DNA of 32,058 nucleotides from Lachnospiraceae bacterium. GTDB lineage: Bacteria; Bacillota; Clostridia; Lachnospirales; Lachnospiraceae. The stretch covers positions 1 to 32,058 of the forward strand of contig CAJTIU010000049.1 of the NCBI GenBank assembly GCA_910576335.1, given 5' to 3'. Made by a program: the position numbers and the translations under genes. A model generated the notes under the pieces. The model was not told the origin of the DNA, searched no databases, and saw only the letters and a list, made by a program, of their open reading frames with translations. Below are positions 7,473-14,713 of the stretch, one piece after another (position 1 is the stretch's first letter; every line of letters starts with the position of its first letter).

Positions 7473-7865
7473 TTAAATTTCCAAATATTCCGCTAAACTT
7501 TGTGCAATCTTTTCAGGCTGACCGTCTCTTATGGTCATATATACGCATCCATTCTGATCCTGCCAGATAATGATCCCATCTATTCCCATTCTCTCAACAA
7601 CATAGAGACTTTCCGGAATATTGGGATTCCTTTTTCTTTCTTCGACGGTTACCTGAGCAACACTGAGTCTTGGCATCTCCACAACACCTGTGAATTCGTG
7701 TCCATTTGCTACCGCTATACCTAATTGCTGTGTATAATCCTTATATTCCTTCGCAAAACAAAGTCCAAGCTTCTGTTCTGTTCTACGAATTGCTACGGCT
7801 TTTGCACCATTTTTACTACTTATAAAATCATCTTGATCTTGCAGTTTTTTTGTAAAGCCAGTCAT
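7473..7865 (-). CDS. SUKH (SMI1/KNR4) family immunity protein
   Basis: The 130-residue protein, starting MTGFTKKLQDQDDF, carries the SUKH pattern IRRTEQKLGLCFAKEYKDYT, then GHEFTGVVEM, and later SLYVVERMGIDGIIIW. It has no signal peptide, so it acts in the cytoplasm. SUKH proteins are immunity factors for many nuclease-type polymorphic toxins. The start at 7865 follows GGAGGGAGC and lies two bases after the stop of the LHH nuclease gene, so it is almost certainly the immunity partner of that toxin. A longer frame to 7910 lacks a ribosome site. Confidence 0.85.
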   Translation of the reverse strand: MTGFTKKLQDQDDFISSKNGAKAVAIRRTEQKLGLCFAKEYKDYTQQLGIAVANGHEFTGVVEMPRLSVAQVTVEERKRNPNIPESLYVVERMGIDGIIIWQDQNGCVYMTIRDGQPEKIAQSLAEYLEI

Positions 7866-7867
7866 GA

Positions 7868-9097
7868 TCAGCTCCCTCCTCCACTCAAAACCTTTTCCAT
7901 CGTTTTCCAAAATTTTTTTCTTTGAATTGCAAATGCGTCTCTTTCAATCTCTGAAATTGCTTTAAAGCCATGCAATGCCGCATTATCATGTTCTGTCTGC
8001 GTAAGAATAGCTAGTGTTGCATCTGCTTCCTGTCCGATATGGTGCAATTCAAAACTTATACCATTTGCATCCAATGGAGCTAATCCCAGAGACATTCTTT
8101 TCAAATTACTTCTTCCAAACTCATCCAATAGATCAAGATCAATATCACCTCGAATCAACGCAGTTTTTCCATTTATCATCGCGGGTTTCAGTCCCACTTC
8201 TTTCAACACCTGATATTCTTCTGTTCTATGTAACTGTTTGATTACTTCAATAGGATAGCCACTCTCTTTTTGGATGGAAGCCGCCTCATTCATGGTAAGA
8301 CCATTTAATGTTGCACCTTTCAGTGCAATTACCTCTTTTGCTCCTCCTGCAACTGCCCCTGCAATCGCTCCCCATTTAAATGACTCACTTCCGGCAAGAG
8401 CAGCTGACTTTACAGCTTCATCAACATCTCCCGTCTGAATTCCTGTCACAATTCCGGTTGCTGCGCCACTGATTATACCTGACGATAATGCCATTCCTGT
8501 TCCAGTCTTTGCTGATGCAGCAAAGATCATGCTAATTGCCGGTGCTCCTGCCCCTCCCGATACAACAGACACTGTTACACAAACAAGAATTACTCCTGTT
8601 CCAATTGCAACATTCCTCAAAACCTTATCATATGTATCATCATAGTCCTCAAATGCGTGCACTACAGTCTGTCCATCTTCTCCAAGTGCAAATACATATT
8701 TTGAATCTGTATACAAATTCTCCAGTTCATCCAAGGTATATCCAAAATAAATGTTTGCCTGCGAATTGTATGCAACTTCGTCAAGATATTCCTGTGAAAT
8801 ATAAGCAGCATTTACATTCTCAATAAAGTACTCATCGCTATTCAGCCCAGTAACCATGTCACTATATACGGCATCTTCGACATATTTCAACAAATTCTCA
8901 TCATTGAGATTTTCAAATGCAACCTCATACGTATAGTCAGTATCATCTCCAACCTCATCTTCAGGAATCTCATTTTCATCAGATTTCTCAACAGCAGATT
9001 GTTCCGTCGCATTTACTGAAGAATTCACGACCTCAGCCTGCCCACATCCAACCAATACCAGAGCACAGCTTAACAACAAAGTGATTAATCTTTTCAT
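7868..9097 (-). CDS. Lipoprotein polymorphic toxin with C-terminal LHH nuclease domain
   Basis: The 409-residue protein begins with a lipoprotein signal (MKRLITLLLSCALVLVGC, lipobox LVGC, lipidated C18). An acidic linker (about 20-60) and a globular region follow. Then comes a long glycine/alanine-rich hydrophobic stretch (about 168-260, with VILVCVTVSVVSGGAGAPAI and GAIAGAVAGGA) like the membrane-interacting segments of polymorphic toxins. The C-terminal ~90 residues carry the LHH motif: FELHHIGQ with H352/H353, then LAILTQTEHDNAALH. LHH domains belong to the HNH/EndoVII nuclease fold and degrade DNA. The next gene is a SUKH immunity protein and the previous one, overlapping by ATGA, is a surface protein. 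Lipid anchoring of an LHH toxin is unusual; delivery is unknown. Confidence 0.85.
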   Translation of the reverse strand: MKRLITLLLSCALVLVGCGQAEVVNSSVNATEQSAVEKSDENEIPEDEVGDDTDYTYEVAFENLNDENLLKYVEDAVYSDMVTGLNSDEYFIENVNAAYISQEYLDEVAYNSQANIYFGYTLDELENLYTDSKYVFALGEDGQTVVHAFEDYDDTYDKVLRNVAIGTGVILVCVTVSVVSGGAGAPAISMIFAASAKTGTGMALSSGIISGAATGIVTGIQTGDVDEAVKSAALAGSESFKWGAIAGAVAGGAKEVIALKGATLNGLTMNEAASIQKESGYPIEVIKQLHRTEEYQVLKEVGLKPAMINGKTALIRGDIDLDLLDEFGRSNLKRMSLGLAPLDANGISFELHHIGQEADATLAILTQTEHDNAALHGFKAISEIERDAFAIQRKKFWKTMEKVLSGGGS

Positions 9098-11049
9098 CTA
9101 TCTTTGCCCTCTCGGGTATCTTCTATTTCAGTCTCAATTTTCCCTTCTAGCTCAGCGTCCAACTTTTCTTCAATGCTCTCATCAGTCGCTGTGATGACCG
9201 GCTTCTTTTTCTTCTTCATAACAGCAAAAAAGAATAGAAAAGCTGCTAAAACTGCTACTGCCACAACCCCAAAGTCGAAGGATTTATTGAACTTGCTTTC
9301 TGCTACACTTTCCGTTTCTTCTGGTTGCTCAGCCACCTCGGCTGTCTCATTAATCTCCGCTGTGTCTGTTACAACATCCTCTGCCAACTCCGGATCCTGA
9401 TCGATTTCTTTTCCAGATGTTTCAATAATCGTTCCATTTTCGGCAATCGTTGCTCCTTGCCCCACTTTGTCCTGAATCTCAGGGATGGGAAGCCCTGTCA
9501 ACACATAGGCCTTCAAAATTTTGTTGGTTCCGACATAGATTTTCTTTTCAGACTCCAACTCTGCAGCTTTATTTTTAACTGTAATGGTGTAAATACCGTC
9601 ATCTGTATAGATTTCCCCATCTCTTGCCTTGCGGTTAAATTTGGTATCCTCTGTCAGACCATCTGCTCCATCCTCAAGAATCTCTCTCTTAACGCCGACA
9701 TCCAAATATTGAGAGTTTGCCAAATCAATCTTGAATCCATTGTCCGTCACATTTCCATTCTTCAGTTCACTGCCAGTAACACTGTCAAAGGTATAAACCA
9801 TACAGTTACTGTTTCTTACCGAAAAACTAAATGCAATTCTATAATGCGTCTTCTCCGGAAAAATAGATTTTCCAAATACAACCTTGTTGTCATTCTGTAC
9901 CTCATAATCAAGGGCAACCTCATAGTCTCCCTCTTCGCAGAGCTTAACTGCTGTATTTGCCTTAGGTGATAGATTTGCTTCTAGATAGTTGTTATAAATC
10001 TGCGGATCGTGCGTTATCCCATCAGCATCAGTATACTGAACGATTAATGTTCCTCTGCCAAAATCAGTCTGGCTAATTTCAAATGCCTTGTCATATCCAT
10101 CTTTATCACGAGAAATAGAAAGAGCATCCTTACCATTAAGTTTATCAATATCCTGACTTAGATAAAATCCTAGCGTAACCGTATCGCCCACATTTTTCAG
10201 CACATACTTCTTTCCATCAATTGTGTTCTTACTTGTAAAGCCTGATATGAAGAATTCTCCCAGATCCCATCCATAGTGCGGATCATCTTTATCAATGTCT
10301 TTTTGACGAGCGTATCCCTCATCCTCCGTTCTGATTCGCTTTCCAAGTCTTACCTTCTCTATATTATCCAAACTGCTATCGGTATAGCCATCCTTGTCAT
10401 AAAGATAGGCTTTAAATACTTCTGCATACTTCTGATAGTCATAATTTTTCTTAGTAACAAAAAGGATTTTAGAATCTTTTCCTTTCTTGCCCAGTTCATA
10501 TGCCACAATAACCCTGTAATAGCAACCATTCAAAAGTTCTAATTCCGTTGGCTCATAAAATGATGCTGTTGTCTCTCCTGCAAATACATTTACACTCTCA
10601 TCAACGGTAATCCATTTTTCTCCATCATTAGATATCTGCAGAACCATTGCACCCTTTTGGATATCCTCATCTAGAGTAACATCATTCACCTTTTTGCTCT
10701 TATCAGAAACAAGATGCCATTCTTCATCTGCAGCATCTATCAGTTTGCTGTCAAAGGCATAGCTGAATGAGACCGGCTCTTCTTTATTTACCGCATATGC
10801 AGGAATACCCTTTCTTGCTCCATCACCAGTAACATCTCCGACAATAGAGATATCAACATGCCCAGTTCCGGTCGCTTCTGAATTTTCAAATCCATAGGAA
10901 TCCTTCTTTGAAAATTCATACACATCCCCAGTGACATTAACATCCCGTCCCACTGCATGAACTACAATTGTCGCTGATATCGTCGCAGAAAACACGCAAG
11001 CCGAGACTAATATCGCACCAATAATTTTCTTACCCATCAAACTCTTCAT
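9094..11049 (-). CDS. Exported single-span surface protein, partner of the LHH toxin
   Basis: I do not recognise this 651-residue protein as a named family. It has an N-terminal signal peptide (GAILVSACVFSATISATIVV), a ~550-residue extracellular part rich in Asp, Lys and Tyr with beta-type repeats of charged and aromatic residues, a low-complexity acidic stalk (about 540-590, rich in Glu/Asp/Ala), one membrane span near 595-615 (VVAVAVLAAFLFFFAVM), a KKKKK stop-transfer, and an acidic cytoplasmic tail of about 30 residues. No LPXTG motif is seen. Its stop overlaps the toxin start by four bases (ATGA), so it is made with the lipoprotein toxin. It could present, export or help deliver the toxin. 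The ATG at 11049 follows GGAAGGAG very closely; the ATG four codons later is an alternative. Confidence 0.75.
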   Translation of the reverse strand: MKSLMGKKIIGAILVSACVFSATISATIVVHAVGRDVNVTGDVYEFSKKDSYGFENSEATGTGHVDISIVGDVTGDGARKGIPAYAVNKEEPVSFSYAFDSKLIDAADEEWHLVSDKSKKVNDVTLDEDIQKGAMVLQISNDGEKWITVDESVNVFAGETTASFYEPTELELLNGCYYRVIVAYELGKKGKDSKILFVTKKNYDYQKYAEVFKAYLYDKDGYTDSSLDNIEKVRLGKRIRTEDEGYARQKDIDKDDPHYGWDLGEFFISGFTSKNTIDGKKYVLKNVGDTVTLGFYLSQDIDKLNGKDALSISRDKDGYDKAFEISQTDFGRGTLIVQYTDADGITHDPQIYNNYLEANLSPKANTAVKLCEEGDYEVALDYEVQNDNKVVFGKSIFPEKTHYRIAFSFSVRNSNCMVYTFDSVTGSELKNGNVTDNGFKIDLANSQYLDVGVKREILEDGADGLTEDTKFNRKARDGEIYTDDGIYTITVKNKAAELESEKKIYVGTNKILKAYVLTGLPIPEIQDKVGQGATIAENGTIIETSGKEIDQDPELAEDVVTDTAEINETAEVAEQPEETESVAESKFNKSFDFGVVAVAVLAAFLFFFAVMKKKKKPVITATDESIEEKLDAELEGKIETEIEDTREGKDR

Positions 11050-11361
11050 CTCCTTCCTTGATTCTTATTCTTCCTCCCACTTTTCTTCCCCTCTTCGCAT
11101 ACGTCATCTGAATACCATTCCCAGGATTCTCTAGAACGTGTCTGAACGTTGCTTTATGTCAACTTTACGTCACAGTTTGTGGAAAATTTCTCCCAAATGA
11201 AGGAGACATAACGGGCTGCTCTGACTGAATGCGGTGCGGATTAAACGCAAAGTGGGACATGTACATTCTGGCTATACCCGACTAATCTGCTCTGACACAT
11301 TTTACCTTTGCATCTACATCTATTTAGATATTATCTCTGACCATAACCAACCTTTTCCAAT
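11050..11361. other. Gap upstream of the toxin operon
   Basis: No convincing gene lies here. If the promoter in the 11362-11442 repeat drives the operon, this is a leader of about 340 bases. It contains an inverted pair AACGT-N6-ACGTT near 11138-11153 and no consensus promoter closer to the surface-protein start that I can support. Confidence 0.4.
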
Positions 11362-11442
11362 ATATTATCAGAAATATATATTACTTTTAAGTATAACTAA
11401 TATGCTGAAATAATACAAAGATTTTTACTGTGAATCATAGAG
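11362..11442 (-). repeat. Promoter-bearing ~80-bp repeat, copy 2
   Basis: This is the second copy of 2897-2976 in the same orientation. On the minus strand it carries TTGTAT (11413-11418), a 17-base spacer and TATACT (11390-11395), matching copy 1 in position and spacing. It points toward the surface-protein/LHH-toxin operon about 340 bases away. It could be that operon's promoter or the relic of another restriction gene promoter. Confidence 0.6.
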
Positions 11443-11506
11443 TTGTCAATAGAAATGGTTAATTAATTTCCCTACTAAGAGATTAGCCAAAAAGGGACAG
11501 GTCATT

Positions 11507-11554
11507 TTCAATTGGGGACGGGGTATTTTTAAAAATACCCCGTCCCCAATTGAA
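11507..11554 (-). repeat. REP-like 48-bp perfect palindrome, copy 1 (terminator)
   Basis: The arms centred at 11530/11531 pair perfectly over 24 bp with no loop, with core GGGGACGGGGTATTTTT and its complement. It abuts the stop codon of the exchanger gene (11555-11557) directly and should act as a transcription terminator. A preceding GGGACAGGTC at 11494-11503 is typical of REP-type dispersed elements. A second copy lies at 31616-31653. Confidence 0.85.
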
Positions 11555-12766
11555 CTAGCAGAACAGTATAATCAGCTGCGATGCCAGCACTACCGCGATC
11601 AGCGCAATCGGGTAGGTTGCTGCGTATGCAGATGCGATATCTTCTGTCCCTGCCATATTGATCAGTGTTCCAAGTGCCGGCGTGCTGGTCATGCCTCCGG
11701 TCAGTGAACCGAGGTTATTAAGCAGTGGCAGCTTCAACACGTTCTTTGCAATGATGAATCCGATAATCATCGGGAGGATTGTCATGATCGCCCCGTAGAG
11801 GAAATAGATCGGCTCGAAATATTGTACGAATTTTGCTCCGCCGGATACTCCTGCTCCGATCAGGAACAGCATCAGTCCCAGTTCCCTCAGCATCTTAAGG
11901 GTAGAACTCTTCGGCACGATTGAGATCTTCCCTATGTGCCCGTAGTGTCCGAACACAAGTGCAGTCAGAAGGCATCCGCCGGTAGTGGTCAGTGAGAAAT
12001 TCTTGTAGCTGATGCTTCCCACCAGGATTCCGACCACGGCTGCCAGTGAAAAGGCCATGAATCCGAACTCATCTACCTCGGTCAGAATCAGGTTTTTCTT
12101 CTTGCTGCTGCCGCCTTCTTTTGCGGCTATCTTTGCCACTTCTGCATTCATGTCGGCTTTCATGATCTTCGGAACGATCTGTACGAACAGGACTACCCCG
12201 ATTACACCGAACAGGTAAGCGATCCCGTATCCTACGGATACGAGAGCCTCCAGATCCGCGCCGACTGCTGCCTTTGATGCAGAGAATGCCGGCGTACTGG
12301 TTAGGGCTCCTGAGAGGATTCCAACCATGATCGCCTTGAACTGATCGTGTTCAAGATCTGTAAAATTTCCGCCAATAAAGGTACATAACACGCAGGTTAC
12401 TGCTGCCGCAAGGATAATGATTGCGCCAAGCAGAACATAGGACTTAAAATTCCGCTTCAAGTTCCCGAAAAAATTCGGCCCGGCGATAAATCCGACTGAG
12501 GTCACAAAGAATACCAGACCCATGTTCTCCACAATCTTCAGCGCATCTGTGGCAAATGTCACTTCTCCTGCCATCAGGTTGTCTGACAGCTTTGTATATA
12601 ACAGGCATCCATAGACCAGAGCAACGATAAATACTCCGGCAGTCCCGAGGTCAATTCCCTTTACTTCGATCCTGCCGATGGAATATCCGATGGCAGCGAT
12701 TGCAAAGATTGAGAATGTCAGAAATACTACAGCCTTAACTGCCAATATTCCTCCAAATAACTCCAT
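11555..12766 (-). CDS. AspT/YidE-family dicarboxylate or amino-acid exchanger
   Basis: The 403-residue integral membrane protein has two copies of the Asp-Al_Ex duplication domain. Each half ends in the family hallmark: GILSGALTSTPAFSASKAA in the first and GSLTGGMTSTPALGTLINMA in the second. A hydrophilic loop (about 205-225, GGSSKKKN) separates them. The TrkA-C regulatory domains found in full AspT are absent. AspT exchanges aspartate for alanine; YidE/YbjL members are uncharacterised. Being last in a malate-fumarate-succinate gene block suggests exchange of C4-dicarboxylates, for example succinate out for malate, fumarate or aspartate in (inference). The start at 12766 follows AAGGGAG; a frame extending 22 codons upstream has no ribosome site. 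Confidence 0.82.
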   Translation of the reverse strand: MELFGGILAVKAVVFLTFSIFAIAAIGYSIGRIEVKGIDLGTAGVFIVALVYGCLLYTKLSDNLMAGEVTFATDALKIVENMGLVFFVTSVGFIAGPNFFGNLKRNFKSYVLLGAIIILAAAVTCVLCTFIGGNFTDLEHDQFKAIMVGILSGALTSTPAFSASKAAVGADLEALVSVGYGIAYLFGVIGVVLFVQIVPKIMKADMNAEVAKIAAKEGGSSKKKNLILTEVDEFGFMAFSLAAVVGILVGSISYKNFSLTTTGGCLLTALVFGHYGHIGKISIVPKSSTLKMLRELGLMLFLIGAGVSGGAKFVQYFEPIYFLYGAIMTILPMIIGFIIAKNVLKLPLLNNLGSLTGGMTSTPALGTLINMAGTEDIASAYAATYPIALIAVVLASQLIILFC

Positions 12767-12797
12767 GTCATTTGACTCCCTTCTATAAACATGATGT

Positions 12798-12846
12798 AAG
12801 CGCCAAAAAGTATTTTGACGCTTCTGATGCACGGATTGCTCCGTGC
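12798..12846. repeat. Two tandem hairpins between fumarase and exchanger
   Basis: The first stem pairs 12798-12808 with 12813-12823 (AAGCGCCAAAA against TTTTGACGCTT, one mismatch). The second pairs GCACGGA (12829-12835) with TCCGTGC (12840-12846) perfectly. Together with the 55-bp element that follows they make a heavily structured spacer which may set relative expression or mRNA ends. Confidence 0.55.
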
Positions 12847-12859
12847 TTATGTATTCCCG

Positions 12860-12922
12860 GTGTCAAGAGATCCTGCTTCTTCATGCAAGCATGAAACGCA
12901 TAGTCTCTTGACACTTGTATCC
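12860..12922 (+). repeat. 55-bp hairpin repeat, copy 1
   Basis: The outer arms GTGTCAAGAGA (12860-12870) and TCTCTTGACAC (12904-12914) pair perfectly, and an inner stem TTCATGC/GCATGAA sits inside. The same element, including the flanking CTTGTATC, occurs on the opposite strand at 14535-14597. The two copies thus flank the fumarase genes as inverted repeats. It ends three bases before the fumarase beta stop codon. Confidence 0.75.
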
Positions 12923-12924
12923 TA

Positions 12925-13488
12925 CTATGCCTCATGCTCCTTCAGATAAGCAGCGCGTCCACTCTCGTACAGGTTATTTCCCTCGCTGTCAATGATGACA
13001 ACCAGCGGCATATCCTCTACATACAGCTTCCGGAGCGCTTCTGCCCCCAGATCTTCATATGCGATCAGTTCTGCCTTCTTGATGCATTTTGCAAGAAGTG
13101 CGCCTGCACCGCCGATGGCCCCGAAGTATACTCCGGAATATTTCTTCATCGCGTCAACGACCTCCGGAAGGCGCGCGCCTTTGCCGATCATGCCGCGTGC
13201 CCCTACGGACATCATGGTCGGCGCGTAAGCATCCATACGTCCGCTGGTGGTTGGTCCTGCGGAGCCGATGACCTGTCCCGGTTTTGCCGGGGTCGGTCCT
13301 ACATAGTAGATCGTAGCGTCTGTGGGGTCGAAGGGAATCTTCTCTCCCTTCGCCAGGGCTTCGCACATTCTCTTATGGCCCGCGTCGCGGGATGTATAGA
13401 TTGTTCCTGTCACAAGTACGCTGTCGCCTGCGTGCAGTGTCTTCGCAAGTTCTTCTGTTAATGGTAATGTAATCTTCTTTGCTGCCAT
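12925..13488 (-). CDS. Class I fumarate hydratase, beta subunit
   Basis: The 187-residue protein is the C-terminal half of the iron-sulfur class I fumarase family (FumA/TtdB). It reads ITLPLTEELAKTLHAGDSVL at the start, then GTIYTSRDAGHKRMCEAL, the conserved YYVGPTPAKPGQVIGSAGPT and TTSGRMDAYAP, and ends with the VIIDSEGNNLYE region. With the alpha subunit it interconverts fumarate and (S)-malate in the cytoplasm. The alpha stop and this start are separated by one base. Tartrate dehydratase is the main alternative for the two-subunit form, but the surrounding fumarate reductase and dehydrogenase favour fumarase. Confidence 0.9.
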   Translation of the reverse strand: MAAKKITLPLTEELAKTLHAGDSVLVTGTIYTSRDAGHKRMCEALAKGEKIPFDPTDATIYYVGPTPAKPGQVIGSAGPTTSGRMDAYAPTMMSVGARGMIGKGARLPEVVDAMKKYSGVYFGAIGGAGALLAKCIKKAELIAYEDLGAEALRKLYVEDMPLVVIIDSEGNNLYESGRAAYLKEHEA

Positions 13489-13489
13489 C

Positions 13490-14332
13490 TTAGATCACCT
13501 CCGATTTGTGGCGTGTCACATGGCAGTTGATATTGACTGCACACGGCATGCCTGCGATATGGGTCGGCAGAGTTTCAATATTTAATCCGATCGCTGTGGT
13601 CTTCCCGCCGAATCCCTGCGGTCCGATTCCAAGCTTGTTAATCTTCTCTAACATCTCCTTTTCAAGGTCTGCATAGAATGGATCTGGGTTGGAAGTGTCA
13701 ATCGGTCTCATCAGCGCTTTCTTGGCAAGAAGAGCCGCTTTGTCAAAGGTACCTCCGATTCCTACGCCCACTACCATTGGCGGACACGGGTTCGGCCCGG
13801 CTGTCTCTACCGCCTCAAGGATAAAGTCCTTAATTCCCTGCAGCCCGTGGGAGGGCTTGAACATACGGATCTGGCTCATATTCTCACTTCCAAATCCCTT
13901 GGGGCCTACCGTAATCTTGATCTGCTCGCCCGGAACAATCTCTGTATAGAGCATTGCCGGTGTATTGTCTCCTGTATTTCCACGGCGCACCGGATCTTTT
14001 ACAACGGACTTTCTGAGGTAGCCCTTGTCATAACCGCGGCGCACGCCCTCGTCTACAGCGTCCGCAAGATTGCCTCCTGTCAGATGTACGTCCTGTCCGA
14101 TCTCTAAAAATACACATGCCATACCTGTGTCCTGGCAGATCGGTACGCACTCGCTATCTGCAATCTCGAAGTTTTCAATAATGTTGTCAAGAACGCCCTT
14201 CGCAATCTCCCCGTCCTCACACGCGCGGCAATTTTTAATTGCACACTTTACGTCCTCGGGAAGATGCTCATTTGCTTCGATACAAAGCTTTTCTACGACA
14301 TCCGTAATCTTGCTTACTTCTATCTCACGCAT
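13490..14332 (-). CDS. Class I fumarate hydratase, alpha subunit
   Basis: The 280-residue protein is the N-terminal catalytic half of the split class I fumarase. It shows VPICQDTGMACVFLEIG, RRGNTGDNTPAMLYTEIVPG, VGPKGFGSENMSQ and CPPMVVGVGIGGTFDKAA, with cysteines near residues 62, 182 and in MPCAVNINC placed to hold a [4Fe-4S] cluster. It carries the oxygen-labile active site that hydrates fumarate or dehydrates malate. It starts 26 bases from a large palindrome, after AAAGGAG. It pairs with the beta subunit directly downstream. Confidence 0.9.
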   Translation of the reverse strand: MREIEVSKITDVVEKLCIEANEHLPEDVKCAIKNCRACEDGEIAKGVLDNIIENFEIADSECVPICQDTGMACVFLEIGQDVHLTGGNLADAVDEGVRRGYDKGYLRKSVVKDPVRRGNTGDNTPAMLYTEIVPGEQIKITVGPKGFGSENMSQIRMFKPSHGLQGIKDFILEAVETAGPNPCPPMVVGVGIGGTFDKAALLAKKALMRPIDTSNPDPFYADLEKEMLEKINKLGIGPQGFGGKTTAIGLNIETLPTHIAGMPCAVNINCHVTRHKSEVI

Positions 14333-14357
14333 AGTCTAATCTCCTTTATTTATAATT

Positions 14358-14522
14358 CTAGTATAATCCAATTTAAATACCTTTCTGTTTCACTGAGGAT
14401 GCTTTTTCGAGAGTGCATGTGTAAAAACGCAAGGCTACGCGGACTACGCTGAGGCTTTTACACATGTGCTGTCGGGAAAAAGACCAGTGAAACGCAAGGT
14501 TATTTAAATTAGGTTATACTAG
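14358..14522. repeat. 165-bp near-palindrome upstream of fumarase (MITE-like)
   Basis: The ends CTAGTATAA... and ...TTATACTAG begin an imperfect palindrome that continues inward (AATTTAAATA, GTTTCACTG/CAGTGAAAC, CTTTTTC/GAAAAAG, CATGTGTAAAA/TTTTACACATG) almost to the centre, where CTACGC occurs twice. The whole unit folds back on itself. Long terminal inverted repeats without coding capacity resemble a miniature inverted-repeat element, but no clear target duplication is visible. The TATACT in its proximal end could serve as a -10 box for fumarase. Confidence 0.7.
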
Positions 14523-14534
14523 TACAGCATTACA

Positions 14535-14597
14535 TGATACAAGTGTCAAAAGGTCACGCCTTTCATGCCCGCATGAAAAAGCATGATCTCTTGACAC
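14535..14597 (-). repeat. 55-bp hairpin repeat, copy 2
   Basis: Read on the minus strand this matches 12860-12922: GTGTCAAGAG, TTTTCATGC, GCATGAAA, TTGACAC and the flanking CTTGTATC all recur. It sits between the fumarate reductase flavoprotein and the 165-bp palindrome, oriented opposite to copy 1. Confidence 0.75.
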
Positions 14598-14713
14598 TAA
14601 TCCCCAAGTAAAATGCACCTGCCGCAGCCGCAAAGCGGCATATTCCCTTATGCGGCTATGCGCATCTGTTGTACTCGCGGGGCAAATTTATTTCACGCGC
14701 AGTATGACTATAA

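Noticed and set aside
9325-9969. 214-codon plus-strand open frame opposite the surface-protein gene
   Set aside because: It is antisense to a well-supported secreted protein, has no ribosome site, and its translation is Cys/Ile/Leu-rich as expected from reading an acidic protein gene backwards.
12798-14597. CRISPR array suggested by repeated hairpins around fumarase
   Set aside because: Only two copies exist, in opposite orientation and 1.6 kb apart with genes between them, and no cas gene is in the window.
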